The notes under the pieces are model-generated. The model was not told the DNA's origin and did no database searches. It saw only the letters and a list, made by a program, of their open reading frames with translations. DNA of 64,000 bases from Acanthornis magna (lineage: Eukaryota; Chordata; Aves; Passeriformes; Acanthizidae): NCBI GenBank assembly GCA_036785705.1, contig JAWUZG010000157.1, positions 1,116,001 to 1,180,000 of the forward strand, given 5' to 3'. The position numbers were made by a program, and so were the translations under genes. Positions 33,389-44,297 of this stretch are shown here, piece after piece; the first letter of the stretch is position 1; each line of letters starts with the position of its first letter.

Positions 33389-33693
33389 CTGAGCAAAGGA
33401 CAGCAGCAGCGTTCCCGTGGGAGCAGGGTGAGGCCCCCAGGGCAGTCACCGGGCACTGCTGCGGATGGGCTTCAGTCACATCCCAGTGGAATGAGTCCCT
33501 CCAGACAGGCCTGGTTTCCCTCCCAAAATTTGGGAATGGACCTGGCAAACCAGCACTTGAGGTGGCCACAGAGAACGTGGGTGTCTGAGAGGCCCCATCG
33601 GGAGGCACAGAGGGTTCCCTGTGTCCCCAGCACCTGGAACTGCACTCTCCCCTCACACACGGTGCTGCCGTTCACCAGCCTGAACCCTCTTTC
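33389..33693 (-). pseudogene. SRCR domain exon, frame-shifted (CD163/WC1-like)
   Basis: The exon is bounded by TCCTTGAG|GAA (acceptor side 33694) and CTCAG|GTGAGT, 305 nt, close to a normal one-exon SRCR domain. It reads [16 protein letters not shown]...[15 protein letters not shown] in one frame, then after a shift near 33525-33545 [14 protein letters not shown] and ALGASPCSHGNAAAVLCSG. One conserved cysteine is Trp (FHW for FHC). SRCR receptors of this group are surface or secreted pattern-binding proteins. No neighbouring SRCR exon was found. Confidence 0.75.
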
Positions 33694-33849
33694 CTCAAGG
33701 ACAGGGAAAGGTGACAGTGAGGGGTGGGAGCTCCTGCCCCCTCAGCATCTGGAGGAGAGGCCGCAGGGACACAGTGCACACAGTGCTATCAGCCCTTCTG
33801 TCCCCACGGCCCGCTCAGCCCCCCACACCTGTGCCTGTCCCTGCCACGC

Positions 33850-34110
33850 TCTCATTGTGGAACCGCCCAGCGACCCCTCAGGTGTGCAGTGCCATCGGCG
33901 CTCCGGCTCGGCCGCCCTGCCCTTCGCCCCCCGGCCCCGCTCGGGCCCCACACCGAGCCCGCCCTGCTCTCGGGCCGCTCGCGCGGCACCGCCCCCTCCC
34001 GCCCCGCCCCTCCCTGCCGCCTCCGGATTGGCCAATGGCCGCTGGCCCCGCCCCCTTTGGCAGCCACCGCCCCACAGCGCTGAGGGGGACCCGGGACGGC
34101 GACAATCGGG
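33850..34110. promoter_or_regulatory. CpG-rich promoter-like segment
   Basis: Several GC boxes (CCCCGCCCC) and paired inverted CCAAT boxes (GGATTGGCCAATGG, about 34024-34037). It could drive the SRCR locus on the minus strand or something to the right; no first exon could be assigned. Confidence 0.4.
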
Positions 34111-34499
34111 AGGGTCCCTTGGGGCTTTGGGGGACACGGGAGGGACTGGCGAGGGAGAGCGAGATTTAGAGCGTCAGAGGAGAGGCGAGGTTTCGGGTGG
34201 GGATTGACACAGGGACACCCCATAAAGCCGCCCAAACTGTCCCAGCTGCGTCACCATGCCGGCCCAACTTCACCCCCAGCATGGCTTCCAAGTGCCCTGA
34301 AACTTGTGCACGGGTGTGGGGTGCAGGGGGGAAGCAGCAGGACCCCTCCCCATCTCCCACCAGCTCCATGACCAGCTGGGAGAAGGACGGGGGTCAGGGG
34401 TGCGGGGGTTCCACCCATATTTCCCACACACCCATAACATAGCTGGACACTTGGGAGGCTGCCTCAGGCCTTATTGCCCACCTGCATCCCAGGATAGAG

Positions 34500-35280
34500 C
34501 AGAAAATCCACCTGCAGCCCACGGTGATTCCATAGGGTCACCATGGTCCCTTGCTTCCATGAGGTTCCTTCAGGTCACAGTGGAACCCTGGTGCCATATT
34601 GTTCCATAGCCTCCCAATGCTCTCCTGGGTTCTGTGAGGCCCTGCTGTGACACATCGGAGCTTTGCTTCCCTAAGTTAGCGTGACCCAACTATGGTCTCC
34701 CGTGTTCCATGGGGCCCTGCTTTGTCATAGTAGAGCCTTGGTTCCATAAGATTCCGCAGCTTCACAACGGTCTCCTCTGGTCCATGAGGACACACTGTGT
34801 CACGCTGGAGCCTTGCTTCCATCAAGTGCCATAACCTCACTATGCTTTTGGCTTCCATAAGCCCCCGATGTGTCCCTTTAGCATTTTACTTCCATGAGAT
34901 TCCATAGCATCAATGAAGTCCCCTGTGTTCCTTGAGGCCCCACTGTGGCCCACTGCAGCCTCGCTTCCATGAGTGTCCAACACCTTACAGCAGCTGCTCG
35001 GTTCCATGAGGCCCTGCTGTGAAAAATGGATCCTCCGTTCTGTGAGGTTCCAAAACATCACTATCATTTCTTGCCTCCGTAAGGCTCCTGTGTGGCACAT
35101 TTGAGCCTTGGTTCCATTGGGTTCCACAACTTCACTATAGTCTCCTGCACTCCAGGAGCAGCCGCTGTTTGCCATTTCAGCCTTGCTTTCCTGAGGTTCC
35201 ACAACCTCCTCGTGGCTGCCTGGGCCCAGGGAGGTCCCACTGTGTCACATGAGAGCCTTGGGGCCAATTGATTCCATGGC
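34500..35280. repeat. Tandem repeat, unit about 75-78 bp, roughly ten units
   Basis: Diverged units with TTCCATGAGGCCCTGCTGTG and GAGCCTTGCTTCCATGAG cores. Because the unit is close to a multiple of three, the minus strand shows repetitive open frames (ME-x-RL...GPHG...ETIV). No protein family is recognised, so I treat it as a satellite-like array. Confidence 0.7.
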
Positions 35281-35439
35281 CTCAAAATGCTCTGCAGCCC
35301 CCAATTTTCCCTGTTTCCCTCTCCTTTTGCCCGGGCCGGCTTCCCCCCTGCCCCCAGCGCTGGGCTGGGAGCAGACGAGAGCCCCGCGCTGCCCATCCCG
35401 ACCTGTCCCAGCTACATCCCTGCTCCTCTCGTGGCCTGC

Positions 35440-35713
35440 GAGAGCTTCGGCAACGGCGGAGGAGGAGGAAGAGGAGGAGGAGGAGAGAGGAAGGAGCAGC
35501 GCGGGAAGCGATAGAAGGAGGAGGAGCGGGAGAGGGGATTGGGGGAAGGAGGAGAAGGAGGTGGGATTGGGGCGGAGAGGAGGAGCGGAATACTGCCAGA
35601 GGGGGAGGAGCGGGAGGAAGAGGAGGGACAAAGGAGAGGCGGAAAGCAACCACCGGTCCGGGTCTCCTTGAATTTGCAGCCCCCCCTCGGACCATCATCG
35701 CCCCATCCCACAG
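35440..35713 (+). other. ZNF-3 leader exon
   Basis: A long GAGGAG-rich tract (35452-35650), then an exon ending CCCATCCCACAG|GTGAGG, with the donor at 35714. Same layout as 7285-7449. Confidence 0.45.
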
Positions 35714-36194
35714 GTGAGGGGGGAGGGGGAGCTCGCTCCAAATATCCGGGGAGTCCCTGGGTTTGTGTTTTTTTGGGGGCGATGTTTGGAGCTTGCAGGA
35801 CTCCAAACCCGAGCTGCAAATGCCCCACGGGAGGACATCGGGGGGTCCCCAGGAGATGTTTTTGGGGGGTCCCGGTGGCGGTGCCGGCAGAGCCCCGATG
35901 GGGGCGAGGGGATGCGGGTCCCCCCCGCGGTGGGGGTTGGGCTCTGCCCGGGCCGGGCCCTCCAAGCTCTGCCCGGGGCCACGTGCAGACCGGTGGGGGT
36001 GGTGGGGCACCACTTTTGGAGACCCCCAGGAGCCCCAGCTTCCCTAAGCGGGACCCCAGAAAGAGGAGACCCCCAGAATTCCGGAGCGGGGACCCTGCAA
36101 GGGGGAATCCCTGGGATTGCCGGGACCCCTGGCGGGGGGGTCGGGGGGCTGGAGGGGCGGGATGGCTGGAAAGGGGTTCAGGGCTGCCAGGTCC

Positions 36195-37600
36195 CACAAG
36201 TGGCTGCTCCCAGTATGAGCCCAGTCACTCCCACTATGACCCTGGTCACTTCCCCTCACTCCCTGTAAGATCCCTGTTGCTCCCAGTATTAACCCAGTCA
36301 CCCCCAGTCATTCTCAATTATGATGCAATTTGCCTCCAGCATGGTCCATGATGCTCCCAGTTCCTCCCTCTTTTGTCCAGTGTGTCCCCAGTTCTCCCAG
36401 TTGCACCTAGCATAGTCACAGTCACTCCCCGTACGATCCCAGGCTGAGTCCAGTATGATGCCAGTCTCTCCCAGCAGGATCCCAGTCACTTCCACATGCC
36501 CCCAGTTGCCGCCAGTGTGGTCCCAGTTCCCGCCAGCACATTCCCAGTTGTTCCCAGTATGGTCCCAGTCACCACCTGCATGGTCTCAGGCACTCCCAGT
36601 ATATCCCAGTTGCCCTGTACACTTTCGAAGTCATTCCCAGGCACTCCCAGTTCCCTCAGCATGGTTCACTTGCCCCCAGGATTACCCCAGTCACTGCCAG
36701 TAGATCCCAGTTGTCAGCAGCATGCACCCTGTCATTCCCAGTTGCTCCCTGTATATCCCCAGTTGGCTCCCAGCATGGGCCTAGTAGCTCCCAGTAAGCT
36801 CCAGTCAGGGTCCATTGACACCCACTATCATCCCAGTATGATCCCAGTCCCTTCCAGTATGATGCCAGTGGCCCTCAGTGTGATCCCAGTTTCTCCCTGT
36901 CAATGCCAGCATGAGCCCAGTAGCCTCCAGTATGATCCCTGTGATTCCCTGTCTCTCCCATTATGCTCCCAGCATGCTCCCAGTCATTCCCCCTTCCTCG
37001 CAGTTGCTTTCAGCATGATTCCAGTTGCCCACAGCCACTGCCAGTCAATCTCAGTATGATTGCAGTCAACCTCAGTGTGATCCCAGTGTCCCCCAGCTTG
37101 GGCCAAGATGCCCCCACTGTGATTCCAGTATGATCGCAGTTGCCCTCAGCATATTTCCAGTTGTTCCCTGTTCCTCCCAGGATGATCCCACTTGCCCCCA
37201 GTGGCCCCTAGTATAGTTCCAGTCCCTCTCAGCAGGGTCCCAGTCATGCCCAGTTGCCCTCCGAGTGGTCCTAAGTGTTCCCAGAGTGGTTCCAGTCCCC
37301 CCTGTATGGTTACAGACACTCCCAGTATATCCCAGTGTCCCTCAGCATGCTCGTAGTCATTCCCAGGCAGTCCCAGTGGCCCCAGTAAGGTTCTAGTTCC
37401 CTCAGAATGATCCCAGTCTTTCCCAGTTACTCCCAGTTGCCTCCAGCGTGACCCCAGTTTCAGTCAGTTGCCCAAAGTGTGGTCCCAGTTTGTCCCAGTA
37501 TGATCCCAGTTGTCCCAGCTGTGGTCTCAGTCCCCCTCAGCATGGTTCCAGTAGCTTCCAGTTGATCCCAGTTGCTCCCAATGTGTCCAGAGTTTCTTCC
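36195..37600 (+). repeat. CCCAGT minisatellite in the ZNF-3 intron
   Basis: Imperfect units such as TCCCAGTATGATCCCAGTTG over about 1.4 kb. Orientation is opposite to 24672-25186. A nearly identical array is at 40925-42400. Confidence 0.8.
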
Positions 37601-37628
37601 CAAAATGGGCCCATTAACCCAGAGTAAG

Positions 37629-37640
37629 GTTATGCAAATA
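37629..37640 (+). promoter_or_regulatory. Octamer motif ATGCAAAT after the minisatellite
   Basis: TTATGCAAATAC lies just beyond the array; the same motif in the same place occurs near 42412. Octamers bind POU factors and are common in immune promoters. Function here is not shown. Confidence 0.3.
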
Positions 37641-38410
37641 CACCTCAGGGGGCTGTTTCGGGAGGGGTCCCTGAGTGGTGTTTTCAGGCCTCCTGGTTGG
37701 GTTTCCAGCAGAGCCCCAAGGTGGGGGACATGGGTTCCCATCACGATGGCGGTAGGGCTCTGCTTGGGGTCATGTGGGGAGCGCACAGGACTGACGGGGG
37801 ATGGAGGACACTGGTTTTGCAGAGTCCTGGGAGAGCTGTAGTGGGGGAGAACAGAGGGGGGCAATATTGGAGCTCGGGGACCCCCGGCAGCCTGGAGGGG
37901 GGAGCTCTCAGACCCTGAAATGGGGACCCAGAGAGGGAGAACCGCCAGAAGCCCCGCCAGCCTCGAGAGAGAGACAGGGGAGAGGGGATCCCTGGGATCC
38001 CCAAAACCCCCGGCTTCCCTAAGTGGGAGCCCACGGAGAGGAGACCCTCAGAACCCCAAAGTGGGGAACACGGAGAGGGGAGACCCCTGGGATTCCTGGG
38101 CCCCCTGGCAGTCAGGGGAGGGTGGGGACGCTGGAGAGGGGGGATCCCCAATGGGAGGTGCTGGAGAGCTTGGCCATCCAGAAGCCCAGACAGGTGGGAA
38201 CCCCAGAATGCCAAGGTGGAGAGACCAGAGAGGGGGGACTCCTGGGAGAGACTTTTTTGGGGCTGAATTGTGGTGGTCTGCAGGTTTTTACGGACGCCAG
38301 GTGCCTGGTGACTTCTAAAGCTGGAATTGGACAGGGCGACATTCAAACCCAAAGTAGTCACCCCTTGTTTTCCCCCAAGCCAGGATTTCCCATTCGCAAA
38401 CCTTGGCAGG

Positions 38411-39406
38411 ATGGAGGAGGAGGCTGTGAGGAAGACGAAGATGCCCCCGGACCCCCAGGCAGGTGAGGAGGAAGTCACTGCCCCTTTCCCCTTCTCTTCT
38501 CCTCCATCTCCCAGCTGAGCATCGCCCCTGGCTACAGGAGAACCCCGCTGCTGACGCTGTCCTGCTGGGGACGGATTCAGGGGGATCTCCTTTCCCTTTC
38601 CTATGGCTCAGAGGCAAATCCCAAATCCTCTCCTTGTCCTTCCTCTGCCAGGCAATGAGCTGGGAATGGAGATCATGGAGGAGAAATCCCCACGCAAAAA
38701 CCTCATGGAAGAGGCTGTTTGGAGCTGCTCCACAGCACAGGAATCCAACGGAGATGGAAATCCCCAGAGATCCCACCCGAGGAGGGGCTCCAAGCCCAAC
38801 CCATGGTGCACCGAGGAGAAATGACCCACCGTGTGCCAAGAAGGTGACCAGAGCTTCAGGCAGAGGTTGGACCTGGTGGTCCATGAGCAACTTCATGACG
38901 GGGAAAAGCCCTATGAGTGTGGGGAATGTGGGAAGATCTTCATCAGGAACTCCCACCTGATGTGCCACCAGATGATCCACACAGGGGAACGTCCCTATGA
39001 GTGTGGGGAATGTGGGAAGAGCTTCAGACAGAGCTCCAGCCTGATTGTCCACCAGCGCATCCACACTGGGGAGAGGCCCTATGAGTGTGGGGAATGTGGG
39101 AAGAGCTTCAGAAACAGCTCCCACCTGCATGTCCACCAGAGGATCCACACCGGAGAGAGGCCCTATGAGTGTCCTGAGTGTGGGAAGAGGTTTCAGACCA
39201 GCTGTGATCGCCTCGTACATCAGCGGATTCACACAGAGGAGAGGCCCTTCCGCTGCCCCGACTGTGGGAAGGGCTTCAAGCGCAACTGCCACCTCATTGG
39301 ACACCAGCGCATCCACACTGGGGAGAGGCCCTATGAGTGTCCCGAGTGTGGGAAGAGCTTCTCCAGGAGCACTCACTTGACCCGACACCCACGGAGGCAC
39401 CGATAA
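38411..39406 (+). pseudogene. ZNF-3, six-finger C2H2 gene with an in-frame stop
   Basis: Exon 2 codes 38411-38462 (MEEEAVRKTKMPPDPQAG; exon from 38384) and exon 3 is 38652-39406, with standard splice sites. In the acidic stretch before the fingers, an Arg codon seen in the paralogues is TGA (38822-38824). The same frame then continues through six complete C2H2 fingers to TAA. Product unlikely unless translation restarts downstream or the stop is read through. The six fingers themselves show no lesion, so the nonsense change may be recent or an assembly error. A vestigial finger follows at 39407-39489. Confidence 0.75.
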
Positions 39407-39489
39407 GGGAAGCCCTGTGAGTGCCATGAGTGCAGGAAGAGCTTCGTGCGCTGCTCCAACTTCATCCCCATCAGAGGAGCCACATTAGG
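39407..39489 (+). pseudogene. Vestigial zinc finger after the ZNF-3 stop
   Basis: The frame continues GKPCECHECRKSFVRCSNF, with both cysteines kept; the histidine part is shifted by a missing base. Confidence 0.6.
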
Positions 39490-39793
39490 AAGAGCCCTGG
39501 TGGCCCACATTGCCTGTGACCAGCAGTGGGAAGACACCTGGCAGGTGGTCTCCACGTCCTTCTGGATCTCTGTAGGCACCTGGATGAACACAGGCAGGAA
39601 CATCCATGGGGACTCTGAAATCAGAAATTCATTGGGAAGAGTGGATTTGTGGACTTTACACTCACAAAAATCTCCTGCTCTGTCCAGTTGTTTCTTCTGG
39701 TGGCATCAAGCAGTGCTGGATGATCTTGGAGGTCTTTTCTAACCTAGATAATTTCCTTCTTCATTCTGTCGAAACAACCAAAATTGAGGTTAA

Positions 39794-39799
39794 AATAAA
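39794..39799 (+). terminator. Polyadenylation signal of ZNF-3
   Basis: AATAAA, in the same sequence context as 10075 after ZNF-1. Confidence 0.55.
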
Positions 39800-39839
39800 G
39801 AAAATAAACAAAGGGATCTAAAGTCACACCATTTTACAC

Positions 39840-40060
39840 CTGGCAGGGCTGTGTGGCTTGGAGAGACCTTGGGTGGGTGTAGGGGGAGATGGGAAGTGGA
39901 TTTGGTGGCTCTTGGTCACATTTATATTGCAGGGAGTGGTTGGGGGGTTCTTGGGGGAGCTGTGGGGTGGTTTGAGAGGTCTGGGGGTGATTGTAGGGCT
40001 TGCAGGGCATTTTAGAGTGGTCATGACCCCCCACAGCCCCAAAGCTGCCACCAGACCCCG
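39840..40060 (+). other. Class II-type intron remnant upstream of ZNF-4
   Basis: Matches 10500-10727. Homology breaks off a few codons into where the class II transmembrane exon should be and is joined to ZNF-4 leader sequence, a clear recombination seam. Confidence 0.5.
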
Positions 40061-40189
40061 GGCCGGCTTCTCCCCTGCCCCCAGCGCTGGGCTGGGAGCA
40101 GACGAGAGCCCCGCGCTGCCCATCCCGACCTGTCCCGGCTCCATCCCCGCTCCTCTCGCGGGCTGCCAGGGCTTCAGGCAATGCCGGAG

Positions 40190-40456
40190 GTGGTGAAAGG
40201 AAGGAGGAGAACGGCAATGAATGGAAAGAGGAAGAACGAGAGAAAGAGCCGGGGGGGAAAGGAGGAGAATGAGGTGGGATTAGGGCGGAGGAGGAGCAGG
40301 AGGAGAAGGGTGGAAGAGGAGGAGCGGGGAAACCAGAGCCAGAGGGGGAGGAGCGGGAGGAAGAGGAGTGGCAAAGGAGGAGGCCAAAGGTTCCACGCGG
40401 TCCGGGTCTCCCTGAATTCGCAGCCCCCCCCGGACCATCGCCGCCCCATCCCGCAG
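40190..40456 (+). other. ZNF-4 leader exon
   Basis: A GGAGGA-rich tract, then an exon ending CATCCCGCAG|GTGAGA, with the donor at 40457. Confidence 0.45.
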
Positions 40457-40924
40457 GTGAGAGAGGAGGGGGAGCTCGCCTCAAATATCCGGGGGGTCCC
40501 TGGGTTTGGGTTTTTTGGCGGAGGATGTTTGGAGTTTGCGGAAGTCCAAAGCCGAGCAGAAGATGCCCTTCGGGGGGACCTCGGGAGGTGTTTTTGGGGG
40601 GGCCTGATGCGGGCAGAGCCCCAATGGGGGCGGGAGGATGCGGGTCCCCCCCGCGGTGGGGGTTGGGCTCTGCCCGGGCCGGGCCCTCCAAGCTCTGCCC
40701 GGGGCCACGTGCGGACCGGCGGGGGAGGGGGGGACAGCAGTTTTGGGGACCCCCGGGAGCCCCAGCTTCCCTAAGCGGGACCCCAGGGAGAGGAGAGCCC
40801 CAGAAGTGCAGAGCGGGGACCCCGCAAGGGGGAATCCCTGGGATTGCCGGGACCCCCGGCGGGGGGGTCTGGGGGCTGGAGGGGCGGGATGGCCGGAAAG
40901 GGGTTCAGGGCTGCCGGGGGAAGT

Positions 40925-42400
40925 GACTGCTCCCAGTATGAGCCCAGTTGCCCCCCCTGCCCCGTGTGGTTCCAGTTTCCTCGTCACTCCCAGTATGAGC
41001 CCAGTCATTCCCAGTATGACCCTGGTCATTTCCCCTCACTCCCTGTAGGATCCCTGTTGCTCCCAGGATGAACCCATTCACTCTCAGTCATTCCCTATTA
41101 TGATGCAATTTCCCCCTGCACTGTTCCAGTTGCTCCCAGTTGCTCCCTCTTTTGTCCAGTGTGTTCCCAGTTCTCCCAGTTGCCCCTAACGTAGTCACAG
41201 TCACTCCCAGTACGATTCCAGGATGAGTCCAGTATGATGCCAGTCTCTCCCAGCAGGGCCCCAGTCACTCCCACATGCCCCCAGTTGCCCCCAGCATGGT
41301 CCCAGTTCCCACCAGCACATTCCCAGTTGCTCCCAGTATGGTCCCAGTCACCACCTGCATGGTCTCAGGCACTCCCAGTATATCCCAGTTGCCCTGAACA
41401 TTCTCATAGTCATTCCCAAGCACTCCCAGTTCCCTCAGCATGGTTCACTTGTCCCCAGGATTATCCCAGTCACTGCCAGTAGATCCCAATTGTCAGCAGC
41501 ATGCACCCTGTCATTCCCAGTTGCTCCAAGTGTATCCCTGGTTGGCTCCCAGCATGGGCCTAGTAGCTCCCAGTAAGCCCCAGTCAGGGTCCATTGACAC
41601 CCACTATCATCCCAGTATGATCCCAGTCCCTTCCAGTATGATGCCAGTGGCCCTCAGTGTGATCCCAGTTTCTCCCTGTCAATGCCAGCATGAGCCCAGT
41701 AGCCTCCAGTATGATCCCTGTGATTCCCTGTCTCTCCCAGTATATCCCAGTTGCCCCCAGCATGCTCCCAGTCATTCCCACTTCCTCACAGGTGCTTTCA
41801 GCATGACTCCAGTTGCCCACAGCCACTGCCAGTCAATCCCAGTATGATTCCAGTCACCCTCAGTGTGATCCCAGTATATCCCAGCATGGGCCCAGCTGCT
41901 CCCACTGTTATCCCAATATTATCCCATTTGCCCCCAGCAGTTGTTCCCAGTTCCTCCCAGGATGATCCCACTTGCTCCCAGTGGCCCCTAGTATAGTCCC
42001 AGTCCCTCTCAGCAGGGTCCCAGTCATGCCCAGTTGCCCTCCGAGTGGTCCTAAGTGTTCCCAGAGTGGTTCCAGTCCCCCCTGTATGGTTACAGACACT
42101 CCCAGTATATCCTAGTGTCCCTCAGCATGCTCGTAGTCATTCCCAGGCACTCCCAGTGGCCCCTGTAAGGTTCTAGTTCCCTCAGAATGATTCCAGTCTT
42201 TCCCAGTTACTCCCAGTTGCCTCCAGCATGATCCCAGTTTCAGTCAGTTGCCCAAAGTGTGGTCCCAGTTGCTGCTTGTATGATCCCAGTTGCCCCAGTT
42301 CTGGTCTCAGTGCCCCTCAGCATGGTTCCAGTAGCTTCCAGTTGATCCCAGTTGCTCCCAATATTTCCCCAGCTTCCTCCCAACATGGGCCCAGTAACCC
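40925..42400 (+). repeat. CCCAGT minisatellite in the ZNF-4 intron
   Basis: Paralogue of 36195-37600 with mostly the same unit order, so the whole intron was duplicated, not the repeat alone. Confidence 0.8.
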
Positions 42401-43171
42401 CCTGTTAGGTTATGCAAATACACCTCAGGGGGACATTGGGGGGCCCTGGGTGGTGTTTTTGAGGGGTCCTGGTGGCATTGCCAGCAGATCCAAGCAGGGG
42501 GCAGGGGGATGCTGGTCCCCCCTCCATGGTGGGGGTTTGGCTCTGCCTGGGGCCGTGGGGGACAGCACGTGGGACCAGTGGGGAATCGGGGACATCGGTT
42601 TTGGGGATCCTGGTAGAGCCAGGGGAGGGGAGAATGGAGAGGGGTGATAGTGGAGCCGGGGGCCCACTGGCAGCCTGGGGTTGGGCCCCCGGGTCCCTGA
42701 AACATGGACCCTCAGAGGGGGATCCCTGGGACCCCCAAAACCCCCAGCTTCTGTAACTGGGACCCTGAGAGTGGAGACCCCCAGAAGCCTGGAGTGTGGA
42801 ACCCAGAGATGGGGGACCCCTGGGATTTCTGGGACCCCCGTCAGTCTGGGGAGTGTGGGGACACTGCATAGGGGGGTTCTCCGATGGGAGGTGCTGGAGA
42901 GCTGGGACCTCCAGAAGCCTGGACAGTGGGGAACCCCAGAACCCCAAAGTGGAGAGACCAGAGAGGCGGAACTGCTGAGAGGGTTTTTTGGGGCTGAATC
43001 CTGGTGTTCTGGAGGTTTTTATGGACCCCAGATGCCCGGTGACTCCTAAAGATGGAATTGGACAGGGAGACCTTCAAACCCAATGCAGTCATCCCTTGTT
43101 TTCCTCCAAACCAGGATTTCCCATTCCCAAACCTTGACTGGGTGGAGGAGGAGGCTGTGAGGAAGAGGAAG

Positions 43172-44297
43172 ATGGCCCAGGACCCCCAGGCAGGTGAGGA
43201 GGAAGTCACTGCCCCTTTCCCCCTGTCTTCTCCTCCATCTCCCAGGTGAGCATCGCCCCCGGCTGCAGGACAACCCCGCTGCTGTCACCGTCCTGCTGGG
43301 GATGGATTGGGGGATGTCCTTCCCCTTCCCTCTGGCACAGAGGGAAATCCCAAATCCTCTCTTTGTCTTTCCTCCCCCAGGCAACGAGCTGAGGACCAGG
43401 GAGGAGAAATCCTTGGGGCAGAACATTGTGGAAGAGGCAATTTTGAGCAGCTCCACAGTGCAGGAATCCAATGGGGAGGAAAAGCCACAGAGGTCCCGCA
43501 CGAGGAGGGGCTCCAAACCCAGCCCAGGGTGCTCCAAGGAAGAAAGACCGACCCTGAGCGGGGAAGGTGAGCAGAGCTTCAGGCAGAGCTCAGAGCAGGT
43601 GATCCATGAGCAGCTTCAGGATGGGGAGAAACCCTTCCGTTGTGAGGAATGTGGGAAGAGCTTCAGCCGGAGGCACAACCTGATCTGGCACCAGAGGATC
43701 CACACCGGAGAGAGGCCCTACGAATGTGGGGAATGTGGGAAGAGCTTCAGAAACAGCTCTGACCTGATTGTCCATCTTAGAATCCACACTGGGGAGAGGC
43801 CCTATGAGTGTGGGAAATGTGGGAAGAGCTTCAGCACGAGCTCCTACCTGATTGTCCACCAGAGGATCCACACCAGGGAACGGCCCTATGAGTGTGGGGA
43901 ATGTGGGAAGAGCTTCAGTAACAGCTCTGACCTGATTGTCCATCTTAGGATCCACACTGGGGAGAGGCCCTATGAGTGTGGGGAATGTGGGAATAGCTTC
44001 AGCACGAGCTCCTACCTGATTGTTCACCAGCGGAGCCACACTGGTGAGAGGCGCTATGAGTGTCACAAGTGTGGGAAGAGGTTTCAGACATCCTCCAGTC
44101 TCCTCCGCCATGAGCGGATTCACACAGAGGAGACGCCCTTCCGCTGCCCTGACTGCAGGAAGGGCTTCAAGCACAACTCCCACCTCATCAGGCACCAGCG
44201 CATCCACAGCGGGGAGAAGCCCTACAAGTGTTCCGAATGTGGGAAGAGCTTCTCCAGGAGCTCACACTTGATACGACACCAACAGAGGCACCAATAA
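43172..44297 (+). CDS. ZNF-4, eight-finger C2H2 protein, usual start codon lost
   Basis: Exon 2 (43115-43193) aligns with its paralogues, but the start ATG is GTG at 43142. The first in-frame ATG is at 43172, ten codons on, giving MAQDPQAG and then exon 3 (43381-44297). The rest is open: a Ser/Glu-rich stretch and eight C2H2 fingers with all ligands. Fingers 2-3 ([16 protein letters not shown]) are repeated as fingers 4-5, a recent 168-bp duplication. Finger 5 has GNSF for GKSF and an ERRY linker. It could still be translated from Met 43172, or be an early pseudogene. The retroviral LTR begins 95 bp after the stop, so its polyadenylation site is missing. Confidence 0.7.

Noticed and set aside
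32879..34207. 442-codon plus-strand ORF
   Set aside because: It crosses the antisense of an SRCR exon and a CpG-rich segment; no domain in its own frame.
36455..42000. ORFs rich in PVSPS and QYDPS repeats in the CCCAGT arrays
   Set aside because: Products of the minisatellite unit; no protein family and no splice or start context.
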